From NCBI GenBank assembly GCA_009363875.1, contig CM018692.1, positions 2,306,501 to 2,370,500 of the forward strand: a stretch of 64,000 nt of DNA, in the 5' to 3' direction. Within the stretch, counting starts at the first letter, position 1. Each line of letters opens with the position of its first letter. The stretch comes from Mikania micrantha. Taxonomy: Eukaryota; Streptophyta; Magnoliopsida; Asterales; Asteraceae. The notes under the pieces were generated by a model, which saw only the letters and a program-made list of their open reading frames with translations, did not search any database and had not been told where the DNA came from. Both the position numbers and the translations under genes were made by a program. Of this stretch, positions 23,581-35,118 are shown piece by piece.

Positions 23581-24015
23581 CCTGTATACCATCATCATCC
23601 ATGCGCCCAGCTAGGTGCAGGTTCCTACCAGGTTTCCTTTAGGTTTACACTAACTAATCTTCATGTTTAGCAAGTTATTAGATCGGTTATAGCATCAATA
23701 AAACAAGGGTTCGAGATCCACAACAAAACCGAAAATAACATCTCAGATTTACCTTGAATCGTCGCTCAAATGCAGGATTTCTTCGTATCCACTTGTTCCT
23801 CTCGATCCCACGAACGCGTAGGCGCCAAGATCTCGTGAATCCGTCAAGAAACGAAGAAGATAAGCTAGAGAGAAGATCTAGAGAGAGAAGGTGGCGTTTT
23901 TGGTGTTTGAGAGAGAGAAGGAGAAAATGAGAAGGAAGAAAAGAAAGCTCTTCCTTTTATCGCGTATACTCCCCGCGTGTCCGGTCTCGTTTTTATCGCG
24001 ATAAAACATAATAAA

Positions 24016-25090
24016 TGACCGAGTGTCATCAGGTCGGTGCAAAAACAATTTATAAACCCTTAAATCACTTTCTAGGTAGATAGCGGTAGTAAGGGGTCGA
24101 TCCAGGGGAATCGTGATCTAGCATTAATCTATTTTCAGAGTTGCACATAAGAAATTGTCACAGTGCTTAAAATCAGATTTTTGTAAAATATTAAAGGAAA
24201 CAATGGTTCTCTTTCGGATCGGGGTTTGCCAATCATAAACATTTCAGATAATAACCTAGTGGGAATCTCATAAATGGAGATTTTACAAATGATAAATCTA
24301 ACCAGTGTTGCAAACAAAACTTAATGGGTTTTGATTATCACAACAAACAATCCAATAACATGTATATGACGGATTAACTTAACAGGTTTAATCGCAATAC
24401 ACAAACACAATCAGATTTCTAGCAAAGACATCGTATTGATATAGATAAAACTTAAATGGTTTTCAATCTAATCCCACAAATAGTTACAAATCAAGAAATA
24501 CAAGCAAAGATTAACAAACCCACCACCTAGGAGAACCATCAAAGATTCTAGCCTCTCATAACTTCAAATGTGGATGCTATCTTCTTCAAATCAGAGGAGT
24601 TCATGGTGTGAATGATTTTAGAGGATTGTTGGTCTTTTGAAATGGAAAATGGATAATGGATTCGTCCTCCTATGGATGAAAAAATGTGTGTGATATATCG
24701 AATGAGAATTATTGGTCTCCGAAGATCTCGTGTGAATGGAAGCAAAAAGGATGATGGGATGAGATGGTATGGTGATGGATCCATCGATGATGCTTCCAGC
24801 ATGGTAATAATAATAATAAAATGGTAATGAGATGATGATGATCTAAAGCTTCCAGGGGAAGGAACAAAAAGTCTCCAAATTTGATCAAGTTTAGGGATGG
24901 TTATAATAAAAAATTAATTGTCAAGTGGATGTAAGTGGGGCGGCAAAGCTGACTCACCTTCATTTTGTGTGTTTTACCTACAAAAGCACAATTCCTTGTA
25001 GTTAAATAATTCTAATAATATAAACACACAAAACATAATAAAACCCACGTGTTTATATCCTTTAAGACTCGGGTTTTCACAACTCGATCA
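24016..25090 (-). mobile_element. 3' LTR of element E
   Basis: It runs from TGACCGAGTGTC to ACTCGATCA and is nearly identical to 33106-34180. Small frames at 24135-24317 and 24548-24802 recur in both copies but look incidental. Confidence 0.92.
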
Positions 25091-25104
25091 CATCCCCACA
25101 CTTA
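25091..25104 (-). other. Polypurine tract of element E
   Basis: The reverse complement AGTGTGGGGATG abuts the LTR. The upstream context (TTGAGGACAAGCAAATGATA) is a form I recall from Athila/Tat elements. Confidence 0.8.
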
Positions 25105-26800
25105 TCATTTGCTTGTCCTCAAGCAAGCCGTTTCAAAAATTGTTAAACATAATCTTCAATCAAAACACCTCACATTCGTATTGACTTTAAGAATTAAGGT
25201 CCAAAGTCATCCAAATCCTACAAATGATCACAGTCGGGATTTATAATGACAAGACAGTTAAGTTCATATCAAATCAAGACCTGCCTAACTAAACCTACCA
25301 TGCTTTAAACTTGCACATACACGACACACCCCTCACAAAGATTCATTCCTCTCGGCTATATCTGGACTAGTAAAAAAAAATGTACTAGTGTATTCACTCA
25401 AGACCAAATGTATTATCATGTAAGTATAGGCTTGTAAAGCAATCATACCTCCACTATTGCAGACTAGTTAACAGATCAAAGGACTTTTTCGGTTTTGGGC
25501 TTTGGTTAAAGGTAGGATTAGGCTTATTTAGTGGCTTAACAATATGATTCAAAATCCGAATCCAGCTAAAAACATACTTGTAATTGGGCTTTTGTGCACC
25601 CTCTTTGTTTTTCTATGATTTTCTTTTTCTTTTTCTATTTTTCTCATTTGTTTTTTTTCTCTTTTCTCTTATAAACAATAATCATACTTTTTAACACAAC
25701 AAAACTTTGGATTCGAATGGACTTTCAAGAAAAAAAATACATCTTTGAAGTTCGACTATTGTGGGTTTTGTCAACCGAGAGGGGAATTCATGCACAATTA
25801 TAAGTGCTCAAAATAGGCTCAAATGGGCAACTAAGGGAAAATTCTTTTGATAATTAGGATTAATGAGGGATAATGGGTGTCCTAATGCCTTCTCATATCT
25901 GTTTCACGCATCCGACTAAGTTTCAGCACGAATCAAACTAAACAAATTCTACCACAATCAACACATAATAGCCACTCTCAACAAATGAATTTATGTATAT
26001 GATCTGACATCTAGTTGAATAAGGCTTCAAGATCTCACGCACGGAGGAATAGGGTTACCGACATGTGGTGTATGTGACTATCTAAAGCATGCTAACCTTT
26101 GTTAGGCATTTCTATCCATTTTTCGAAAAACACTTGTCAAAATACTAACCCAATGCTACAAGAGACAAGGATGATTAAGGACCTATATTCGTTTGTCAAA
26201 TGAGGAATCATGTGGTGCATTGAAAATTTCGCTTCCATTTGCTTAAATTGAGGACATCTTTGCTTGTTTTTCTATTTTGTAACTCAAAAATTTTTCAAAT
26301 TGTTCAATTTTTCAAATTTTTTCTATATATATACTATATATAAACAGATAGACAACAGATAGACACTAGTCTCCCTCCCCACACTTGAGAATTACATTGC
26401 CCTCAATGTAGATCAACAAGCGACTAATCGACTATCAACAATAATCAGAGCATAAGTTGGAACAAACTAACCGGGAATCTTTATGATATGAAGTTCCAAG
26501 CTCCGCCTCGCGGTGTTTTTGTCTGTATAGCATTTCGTTCGCAGCTTCCAAACACCAGCCAAAAATCAGAGATGCTTGAGAAAGTTGGATTCAGCCGACC
26601 ACATCCAAATGGAGATTGAGTATGAACGGGTCATGAGTACTGAATTTCTCCTTTCTACCATCTCTTCCAAAAATCGCGTGTTTAACCTTCAAAAACTTCC
26701 CCACACGTGGGTGATACTCACGCTATCAAAAATCTTTGGGTTGCCTCCCAGAAAGCGCTAAGTTTGTCGTCTTCAGCCGGACGTGGTGCTCTTCCTTCTT
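25105..26800 (-). other. Non-coding 3' region of element E
   Basis: No env-like or other long frame is present in any of the six frames. A pyrimidine-rich run on the plus strand at about 25600-25680 is a second long purine-rich tract in the element strand. Confidence 0.7.
26731..26763 (-). other. Conserved GGGAGGCAACCCA motif after pol
   Basis: The minus strand carries TAGCGCTTTCTGGGAGGCAA followed by CCCAAAG, about 40 bp beyond the pol stop. I recall this motif from many plant Tat/Athila/Ogre elements; its function is unknown to me. Confidence 0.6.
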
Positions 26801-29073
26801 CTATGGGGGCTCATCCTCGAGAATGCTCAAGAAAAGGCATTCGGATTGCTTGTTGGCCCCATTGATGTCATTGGCCTCAAGATATGGTTTTAAACGATGT
26901 CCGTTTACAGTTTGCCTCAAATGATCATCGAAATCCTCAATTTCGACCTCTCCAAACTCGCCCACCCGAATGATTGAATATGGACCTGTCCATTTGCTTT
27001 TAAGCTTACCCGGGAATAACTTAAACCGCGAGTTGTATAACCAAACTTTCTGGCCGGGCTCAAAGTTCTTCAATCGAAGCTTTGCATCATGCACCTTTTT
27101 CATCTTATCTTTGTATGCTGATGCTGTCTCATATGCTTCGTCTCTGATTTCTTCCAGTTCACCCAATGCCAGCTGCCTCTGTTTTCCTGCACACTGATAA
27201 TCTATATTAGCAGTCTTAATGGCCCAAAGGGCCCTGTGTGCAATCTCAATCGGTAAGTGACAACCTTTACCGTAAACCAACCGGTAGGGTGTAGTTCCAA
27301 TAGGTGTTTTGTATGCAGTTCGGTAAGCCCATAAGGCATCATTTAATTTGTTTGACCAATCTTTTCGATCTGGCCTTACCGTTTTTTGTAAAATTTCTTT
27401 TATTTGCCTGTTAGAAACTTCAACCTGTCCACTTGTCTGTGGATGATATGGTGTTGCAATCCGGTGATCTACGCCATAGCGTTTGAGAAGTTTGCCAAAA
27501 TGAAAATTTTTGAAATGCGATCCCCCATCACTTATAATCACTCGGGGGACACCAAACCTGGAAAAGATATTATTTTGGACAAACTTACACACAACGCTAT
27601 GATCGTTTGTTTTGGTGGCAATTGCTTCAATCCATTTCGACACATAATCAACTGCCACCAAAATGTAAAGGTTTCCACAAGAGTTTGGGAAGGGGCCCAT
27701 AAAATCAATGCCCCAAACATCAAAGATGTCAACAACAAGAATGGGTTGTAATGGCATCTGATCTCTTTTCGCAATTCTACCCATTTGTTGACATCTTTCA
27801 CAATTCTTAGCAAACCTGTAAGAGTCTCTAAACAAAGTTGGCCAAAATAAACCACATGAAAGAATTTTAAAACCCGTTTTCTGGCCACTGAAATGCCCTC
27901 CACATGCTGAGGCATGAGCCATCTCTAGCACACAATGGATGTCTTCATCCGGTATGCATCTTCTAATGATCTGATCTGCTCCTACTTTGAAGAGGTCCGG
28001 TTCATCCCAAATGTAATACTTTGCTTTAGCTTTAAACTGCTGCCTCTTCCTCTTGTTCCACTCATCCGGCATTGCACCTGTCACAAGATAATTAGCAATA
28101 TGAGCGTACCATGGACTGGTGGAAATAGACATGATGTGTTCATCCGGAAATTGTTCTTTGATTTCAGGGGTGGTATCCTTCTCCGTTGGTTGGATTCTTG
28201 ACAAATGATCGGCTACCACATTCTCGCATCCCTTCTTATCCCTGATTTCTAAATTAAATTCCTGCAGCAATAAAATTCATCTGATTAGTCTGGGCTTAGC
28301 ATCCTTCTTATTCATTAGATACCTGAGAGCACTGTGATCAGAATAAACAACGACCTTGCTACCCCAGATATAGGATCTAAACTTTTCCAAAGCATACACA
28401 ACAGCAAGTAATTCTTTCTCGGTTGTGGTATAATTCAATTGAGCTTCCGAGAGAGTCTTACTTGCATAATAAATCACCACGGGTTTCTTATCCACCCGTT
28501 GTCCCAAAACTGCCCCAATAGCAAAGTCACTCGCATCACACATTATTTCAAAAGGTAGTGACCAGTTTGGTGACTGTAAAATGGGGGTTTCAACCAATTT
28601 CTGTTTTAACAATTCAAAAGATTTTGAACATTCTTTATCAAAATAAATGGGACATCTTTTAAAAGAAGGTTACATAATGGTTTAGTTATAGTTGAAAATC
28701 CTTTGATAAACCTTCTATAAAAACCGGCATGTCCAAGAAAGGAACGAATGCCTCTAACATTTGTGGGTGGGGGTAAGGTAGAAATAACTTTGATTTTGGC
28801 ATGATCGACCTCAATCCCCCGACTCGAAATGACATGCCCCAAAACAACGCCCTCTTGAACCATGAAATGGCTCTTCTCCCAACTCAAAACCAGATTTGTT
28901 TCAATACATCTTTTTAAAACTTTTGTTAACTGTTCCAAACATAAATCAAATGATGTACCGAAAATAGAAAAATCATCCATAAAGATTTCTAAAGACTCCC
29001 CGATCATATCTGAAAAGATACTCATCATGCACCTTTGGAAGGTGGCCGGGGCATTACATAATCCAAATGGCAT
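26801..29073 (-). pseudogene. Element E pol: RT, RNase H, integrase; broken
   Basis: The RT palm (MPFGLCNAPATFQ, FMDDFSIFG) follows the upstream frame directly after a TGA at 29074-29076, at an Arg codon position in FAFRxMPFG. A frameshift near 28645 leads to RNase H (CDASDFAIGAVLGQ) and a second TGA at 28277-28279 at a Trp position. Integrase then runs to 26801, with zinc-binding CERCQQMG and the DDE core (GIDFMGPFP, ISDGGSHF, HPQTSGQVEVSNR). Both stops fit C-to-T or G-to-A changes of common codons. No chromodomain follows. Confidence 0.9.
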
Positions 29074-32000
29074 TCACCTAAATGCGAATGTGCCATATGG
29101 ACATGTAAATGTGGTCTTGTGCTGATCATCTGGATGAATGGCTACCTGATTGTATCCTGAATATCCGTCTAGAAAACAGTAAAATTTCTGACCTGCCAGC
29201 TTTTCTATGATCTGATCAATGAAAGGTAGAGGGAAATGGTCCTTCGAAGTTGCATCATTTAACTTTCTGTAATCAATGCAAATCCTCCACCCGGTTACCG
29301 GCCGGGTGGCAACTTCTTCACCATCTTTACCTTTGACAATCTGAATGCCCGACTTCTTGGGAACTGTTTGAGTCGGGCTCACCCATGAGCTATCTGAAAT
29401 GGGATATATGACCCCAGCATCCAACCACTTTAGCACCTCTTTTTTCACAACTTCACGCATGTTCGGGTTCAGTCGTCTCTGCACATCCCTAACCGGTTTA
29501 GCTCCTTCCTCGGTGATGATCTTGTGCATACAAATTGAAGGACTTATGCCCTTGAGGTCGGCTATAGTCCACCCGATAGCAGCTCTGTGCTCTATCAACA
29601 CTTCCATTAAAGCATGTTCCTGTTCCTGTGACAAGTTAGAAGCAATAATAACAGGGAGAGTTTTGTTCTCTCCCACAAAAGCATACTTTAAGTGGCTCGG
29701 TAGCTCCTTCAACTCTACTTGTGGGGGTGATTCCAAAGATGGCTTCAACTGAGTATCAATGTGTTTGGGAAGCTTCTCCACCTGATGTGTCCAAGTAGGT
29801 CTTCTCTCCTGCATAGCCATCACCTCCAACTCCTTCTCCTGCTCTGCAAGTTCCTGCTCCTGCTCATACCTGTCTCTGTCACACACAAAACACGTCTCCG
29901 TGGCGACCTCCTCATTTTCATGAGGTGGGCACCCCTCAACAATGTCTACCATAAGGCATTCACTGTTGAGCGGAGAATTAGGAGCATGGGAAAATACATT
30001 CAATCTAAATTTTCGGTTCCCAAAAGCCAGATCTACTATCCCTGTTCTGCAATCAATCACAGCATTGGCTGTAGCTAAAAATGGTCTTCCAAGGATGACC
30101 ATTGGTTGTTTTGAAGAACCAGCTGAAACATGATCCAGAACCAAAAAATCCACGGGATAGTAAAAATCTTCAACCATCACTAACACATCTTCCACAATTC
30201 CCCTAGGGAGCTTAGGTGTCAAGTCAGCCAATACCACAGTAGTATCGGCTTTCTTTAAGGGTCCAAAATCGTACTGGTCATATAAGCTCCCCGGGAGTAT
30301 GCTAACACTCGCCCCTAGATCCAACAACGCCCTGTTGATTTTAAAATCGCCTACTTGAACAGAAATCACAGGCGTTCCTGGATCTTCCATCTTAGGTGGA
30401 ATTTCACCCGATAAAACGGCACTAACTTGTCCGGTTAAATCAATTTTCTTTGGGACTTTTTTATGCCGTTTCTGGGTGCACATCTCCTTCATATACTTCG
30501 CATAAGCCGGAATTTGTTTAATGGCATCGATAAGAGGAATGTTGATTTTAACCTGTTTAAAAACTTCCCAGATTTCCTCTTGTTGAGGCCCCCTTTTGTT
30601 ACCCTTTTGACCCGATTTTGACTTTACTAAAACTTGTGGAAAAGGAATGGTATTACCCTCCATATCCTTTCCCAAAATTTCGGGTGTATTTTGAAAAGTT
30701 ACTTTTTTCGGTGCAACAGGTTTTTCAGCAATTTCAATTTCCGACTCACTGTCACTATCCTCTCGACTCGTTAAATCTTCCACCTCACCATCCCGTCCCT
30801 GAGGTGGAGGACTAACCTTGTTATCATACACCTTACCCGAGCGAAGAATACTTACCTGATTAATTGATGAGTTGGGTGGTTGGAAACTTGATGAGGATCC
30901 ATGACTTGGATTTCTCTTCGTATCACTTGGTAGCTTTCCCGAATCTCGCCTTACAGCTGCTATCTCTTCAGCCAGCTGACCTACCTGTCTGGATAAAGCT
31001 TCATGGCCTTTGTCCCTCACTTGGTTGCTCTTTTTGATCTCCTCAATGTCCTTCTTCATTTCTTTTAACATTTCGAAGATAGCATCCGTCTTTGATGCTT
31101 CATTGTTGGAAGAAGAAGCTGCTCCACCTTGTTGATTGTTGAATTGGGGGCCTTGTTGTTGGTAGTTCCATTGGTTGCCCCGGTTGTAACCACTTTGATT
31201 GCAGCCCTGGTTATAACCCTGTTGACGGTTCTGATAAGGTTGGGGGTTGTGTTGTTGTTGCTGCCCTTGATTTGGTGCTTGAAAGTTGGGGTTCATTTGG
31301 GTTGAGGGGTTGCCATATCGGAAATTCGGGTGGTTCCTCAAACCTGGGTGATAGGTATTGGAGTTCATGTCGAATGGCCTTCTATCACCGTATACCTGAT
31401 TTACCGCAGCACTTCTAGTCATATCATCCGGGCATTCTAGATCCGAATGCCCCAAATCACCACAAACAGAACAAACAGGAAATGAATTTGCTGCTTTAAC
31501 TTCATCGCTCCTTCCTGCAGTCAATTGTGCTATTTGGCTTTCCAAACTCTTGATTCTTTTATCAGCCTCAACATCCACTACTTTAGCCGACACCACTCGG
31601 GTTTTTCTGTTGGAAGCCAATCTTTTGGAGATCACACTCATTCGCTCCAAAAATTCCCAGTCAACATCTACATGATTTGTTAAGAACGTGCCATTGCTTG
31701 TAGAATTGACTTCCCTAACATCCTCGGGAAGTAGTCCATCATAAAATGCCTTAATCAGTTCCCATTTAGGGATGCCATGATGTGGACATCGCCTCAACAA
31801 GTCTTTGAAGCGGGTGAAAGCTTCATGAAAAGGTTCACCTGAATGTTGTTGGAAAGCTCGAATAGCTTCTCGAGCTGCTGTTGTTCTATCCATCGTGTAA
31901 TATTCTTCTAAGAAAACCTGTTGCATCTGCTCCCACGTTCTGATACTTCCCGCAGGCAGTGTAAGAAACCATTGCTTTGCTCGGTCTTTCAAGGTAAATT

Positions 32001-32913
32001 GGAACATCATCAGTTTGACTTCATCGAGGGAGAACCCGTGTCCTCCAATGGTTCCACAAATATTTTCAAATTCAGCAAGGTGCAAATATGGCTCTTCGTT
32101 CGGCTTGCCATAAAATGTGGGCAGGTATCCCAGATATTGAGGTCTTACCTCAAATGTCCTTCCATCTTGATTTGGTGGAACTATTGGTGAAGTGCTCTGG
32201 GCAACCATGGGTCTGAAATGAGTGGTCACACCTTGAACAGGTCTGTGATAATTCCTTCTTGGCACCCCATCTGCATAAAATCCAGCCCGAGGCTCCCTAA
32301 GAGGTGGGTTTGGAGCTCCCATGGGTGGTACCCCATTGAACATTCTTGGCCCCTGTCGACCATGCCTGACCCTTCTATGATAAGTTCTTTGATTTGCCCC
32401 AAAATGCGGGTCAGGGTCCCTTTCATCCAGATATCCATCCAAATATTCTTCAAAGCTTTCACTGCCGTTATAATCATCATCCCAGTCATCCATGGGAACT
32501 CTGGTTCTCTGAAAATATGCATGCTGGTTAGGTGCAAAAGGTGGTGGATCATAATTCATGTGTTGTTCCCCTTCGTTAAACTCTGGTGGATATTGGTAGT
32601 TTGGATTTGGACCTGGCGGGAAAAGTGGGTATGGTTGTAATGGAGGTGATTGTGGAGGAGGTTGTGTTGGTGGTGGATTGAATGGTGGCGGGGGTGGTGG
32701 TATAGGTGGTTGTTGTGGTGGAATGCTAGTGGTGGCAACATGAGCTGTTGCATTTGGATTTCCGGGAGTGTTTGGACTGTTTGGCTCCATTTTTGAATTT
32801 GTTTGTGGCTTTCTGATTGATCTTTGACTGGCACGATTATGACGTGCAGTTCTTTCGATTTCTGAGTCGAAAATAAGAGGCGAAGATTTTCCCGATCGAC
32901 GGGTATGATGCAT
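29074..32913 (-). CDS. Element E gag-protease and start of RT, long intact frame
   Basis: The first ATG is at 32913 (MHHTRRSGKSS) and the frame is open for 1279 codons. The N-terminal part is Pro/Gln-rich, then comes a gag domain typical of Athila/Tat (PTFYGKPNEEPYLHLAEFEN). A CCHC knuckle CSVCGDLGHSDLEC lies at about residues 481-494, a lysine- and acid-rich linker follows, and the aspartic protease motif DLGAS lies at about 865-869. RT begins with WLDAGVIYPISDSSWVSP. It ends at the TGA described for pol. Gag and protease could still be made; pol could not be read through normally. Confidence 0.85.
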   Translation of the reverse strand: MHHTRRSGKSSPLIFDSEIERTARHNRASQRSIRKPQTNSKMEPNSPNTPGNPNATAHVATTSIPPQQPPIPPPPPPFNPPPTQPPPQSPPLQPYPLFPPGPNPNYQYPPEFNEGEQHMNYDPPPFAPNQHAYFQRTRVPMDDWDDDYNGSESFEEYLDGYLDERDPDPHFGANQRTYHRRVRHGRQGPRMFNGVPPMGAPNPPLREPRAGFYADGVPRRNYHRPVQGVTTHFRPMVAQSTSPIVPPNQDGRTFEVRPQYLGYLPTFYGKPNEEPYLHLAEFENICGTIGGHGFSLDEVKLMMFQFTLKDRAKQWFLTLPAGSIRTWEQMQQVFLEEYYTMDRTTAAREAIRAFQQHSGEPFHEAFTRFKDLLRRCPHHGIPKWELIKAFYDGLLPEDVREVNSTSNGTFLTNHVDVDWEFLERMSVISKRLASNRKTRVVSAKVVDVEADKRIKSLESQIAQLTAGRSDEVKAANSFPVCSVCGDLGHSDLECPDDMTRSAAVNQVYGDRRPFDMNSNTYHPGLRNHPNFRYGNPSTQMNPNFQAPNQGQQQQHNPQPYQNRQQGYNQGCNQSGYNRGNQWNYQQQGPQFNNQQGGAASSSNNEASKTDAIFEMLKEMKKDIEEIKKSNQVRDKGHEALSRQVGQLAEEIAAVRRDSGKLPSDTKRNPSHGSSSSFQPPNSSINQVSILRSGKVYDNKVSPPPQGRDGEVEDLTSREDSDSESEIEIAEKPVAPKKVTFQNTPEILGKDMEGNTIPFPQVLVKSKSGQKGNKRGPQQEEIWEVFKQVKINIPLIDAIKQIPAYAKYMKEMCTQKRHKKVPKKIDLTGQVSAVLSGEIPPKMEDPGTPVISVQVGDFKINRALLDLGASVSILPGSLYDQYDFGPLKKADTTVVLADLTPKLPRGIVEDVLVMVEDFYYPVDFLVLDHVSAGSSKQPMVILGRPFLATANAVIDCRTGIVDLAFGNRKFRLNVFSHAPNSPLNSECLMVDIVEGCPPHENEEVATETCFVCDRDRYEQEQELAEQEKELEVMAMQERRPTWTHQVEKLPKHIDTQLKPSLESPPQVELKELPSHLKYAFVGENKTLPVIIASNLSQEQEHALMEVLIEHRAAIGWTIADLKGISPSICMHKIITEEGAKPVRDVQRRLNPNMREVVKKEVLKWLDAGVIYPISDSSWVSPTQTVPKKSGIQIVKGKDGEEVATRPVTGWRICIDYRKLNDATSKDHFPLPFIDQIIEKLAGQKFYCFLDGYSGYNQVAIHPDDQHKTTFTCPYGTFAFR

Positions 32914-33083
32914 CAACCTATAATTAACCTACAATGACAAAAACAACAACAGGGTACGCGTAATTCTGAACGATCAAAAAAAATGACAACAACTACAACT
33001 ACAACTACTTTTGACAAGATTTGAGATTAGCTAAAACAACTAAAAACAACAATCAAAAAAAAAAAAAAAACTAAATGCACCGA

Positions 33084-33102
33084 TTCCTCGGCAACGGCGC
33101 CA
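33084..33102 (-). other. Primer-binding site of element E (tRNA-Asp type)
   Basis: The minus strand reads TGGCGCCGTTGCCGAGGAA. The first 14 bases match the complement of the 3' end of plant tRNA-Asp used by Athila elements; GAGG replaces GGGG. It lies three bases from the LTR. Confidence 0.85.
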
Positions 33103-33105
33103 TTT

Positions 33106-34180
33106 TGACCGAGTGTCGTCAGGTCGGTGCAAAAACAATTTATAAACCCTTAAATCACTTTCTAGGTAGATAGCGGTAGTAAGGGGTCGATCCAGGGGAA
33201 TCGTGATCTAGCATTAATCTATTTTCAGAGTTGCACATAAGAAATTGTCACAGTGCTTAAAATCAGATTTTTGTAAAATATTAAAGGAAACAATGGTTCT
33301 CTTTCGGATCGGGGTTTGCCAATCATAAACATTTCAGATAATAACCTAGTGGGAATCTCATAAATGGAGATTTTACAAATGATAAATCTAACCAGTGTTG
33401 CAAACAAAACTTAATGGGTTTTGATTATCACAACAAACAATCCAATAACATGTATATGACGGATTAACTTAACAGGTTTAATCGCAATACACAAACACAA
33501 TCAGATTTCTAGCAAAGACATCGTATTGATATAGATAAAACTTAAATGGTTTTCAATCTAATCCCACAAATAGTTACAAATCAAGAAATACAAGCAAAGA
33601 TTAACAAACCCATCACCTAGGAGAACCATCAAAGATTCTAGCCTTTCATAACTTCAAATGTGGATGCTATCTTCTTCAAATCAGAGGAGTTCATGGTGTG
33701 AATGATTTTAGAGGATTGTTGGTCTTTTGAAATGGAAAATGGATAATGGATTCGTCCTCCTATGGATGAAAAAATGTGTGTGATATATCGAATGAGAATT
33801 ATTGGTCTCCGAAGATCTCGTGTGAATGGAAGCAAAAAGGATGATGGGATGAGATGGTATGGTGATGGATCCATCGATGATGCTTCCGGCATGGTAATAA
33901 TAATAATAAAATGGTAATGAGATGATGATGATCTAAAGCTTCCAGGGGAAGGAACAAAAAGTCTCCAAATTTGATCAAGTTTAGGGATGGTTATAATAAA
34001 AAATTAATTGTCAAGTGGATGTAAGTGGGGCGGCAAAGCTGACTCACCTTCATTTTGTGTGTTTTACCTACAAAAGCACAATTCCTTGTAGTTAAATAAT
34101 TCTAATAATATAAACACACAAAACATAATAAAACCCACGTGTTTATATCCTTTAAGACTCGGGTTTTCACAACTCGATCA
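33106..34180 (-). mobile_element. 5' LTR of element E
   Basis: It has the same length and ends as the left copy. The short frames at 33225-33407 and 33638-33892 are the repeat of those in the other LTR. An A-rich run (33057-33070) lies just inside the element next to the primer site. Confidence 0.92.
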
Positions 34181-34185
34181 ATAAA

Positions 34186-35113
34186 TACTCGGTTTTTACT
34201 CGTTAAACATATTTAAAATGTAAGACATTTAAATAGATAAGTTTCATTTTCAATAAAATAGTTTTCAATTTTAAAATTGTTTAAATAAAAGGCCTCCGTT
34301 TATTTTCGTTAAATCCATTATTTAATGAAATAATTTGATCGTATTTGTTTTAGGTTGTGATTCCTAATAAATGTTTTTAGTTTCCATTTATTAATTTAAT
34401 ATCGTTAGGTATTATTTAATTATCTCGTCGAAACGCGTTACTTACGTACGTATTTGTAAAGATCGTCACCTTTGCGAATCTGACGCTCGTACCGTATTTC
34501 AACTCGATTTACAATTGAGAGAATATCATTTCAGAATATTATTCTTAATAATTATATTCGTGTAAATCGTCATTTACGCGAATACGTTATTAATATTCAT
34601 GTTTATTTCGTGTTCGTAACCTCACCATCGCGTTATTAATTCCAATTATTTTATTATCTTTAATATTATCAATCCCAATCCAAATCCCACTAAATCATAT
34701 CACTGACACATCCATGATAGACCGAAATATGCATATGTATAGAGCATATGCAGAGGTAGATCGCAATCTCCCCTACACCGTCCCACCGCTATTTCGATAA
34801 ACCATGACCATGTGTTCTTGACTATGTTTAGCAATCCAACCATAACAACTCCTAATTCCTTTCATTCCATAACGAAATCCATGATCCGTGTAATCATCTG
34901 CGATAAACTCTCTGGTTTTGTTTAGTTGAATTACAACTAAACTTCCCATGGTTTATGCGTATAATAATGTGTTCTAAGCATGTATACCAATAACAGTGAT
35001 AATCGTCAAATAATGCATCCAATAATTCATTTTCATTAATATTAATAAAATCTCAGGTCTTAACAGTACAATCGTACGGATGTACGGACAACCGAAAGTA
35101 CAGTGATGTTACA
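34186..35113 (-). mobile_element. Solo LTR C, segment 2 (U3 end)
   Basis: This continues LTR C after the ATAAA duplication of E and ends GTGATGTTACA, followed by TAGAT. It is AT-rich with scattered CpG-containing words (CGTACG, ACGCGAAT). No gene is seen. Confidence 0.8.
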
Positions 35114-35118
35114 TAGAT

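Larger units (their letters stand above)
20283..24015 (-). mobile_element. Solo LTR C, segment 1
   Basis: C begins TGTAACACCCCGACC and ends GTGATGTTACA at 35113, with a perfect duplication TAGAT (20278-20282 and 35114-35118). Minus orientation is inferred from its resemblance to the layout of LTR B. It is about 4.66 kb once element E is removed, 1.15 kb of which is a MITE. The U5 end has a hairpin-forming CCCGAC/GTCGGG. GA-rich runs at 23870-23940 mark a likely promoter-proximal leader. No gag, pol or second LTR of this family is present. Confidence 0.85.
24016..34180 (-). mobile_element. Element E: Athila-like Ty3/gypsy retrotransposon, nested in LTR C
   Basis: It has two 1075-bp LTRs, a duplication ATAAA (24011-24015 and 34181-34185), a tRNA-Asp primer site and a TGGGGATG polypurine tract. 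It encodes a long gag-protease and a pol with Athila/Tat-type integrase (DFMGPFP, VAVDYVSKW) and no chromodomain. A 1.7-kb stretch between pol and the 3' LTR, where Athila elements can carry an env-like gene, holds none. LTRs differ at only four or five places by eye, so insertion is recent, yet pol carries two stops and a frameshift. Confidence 0.9.

Noticed and set aside
25105..26800. Possible env-like gene of the Athila-like element
   Set aside because: No long frame, signal peptide or membrane segment in any frame.
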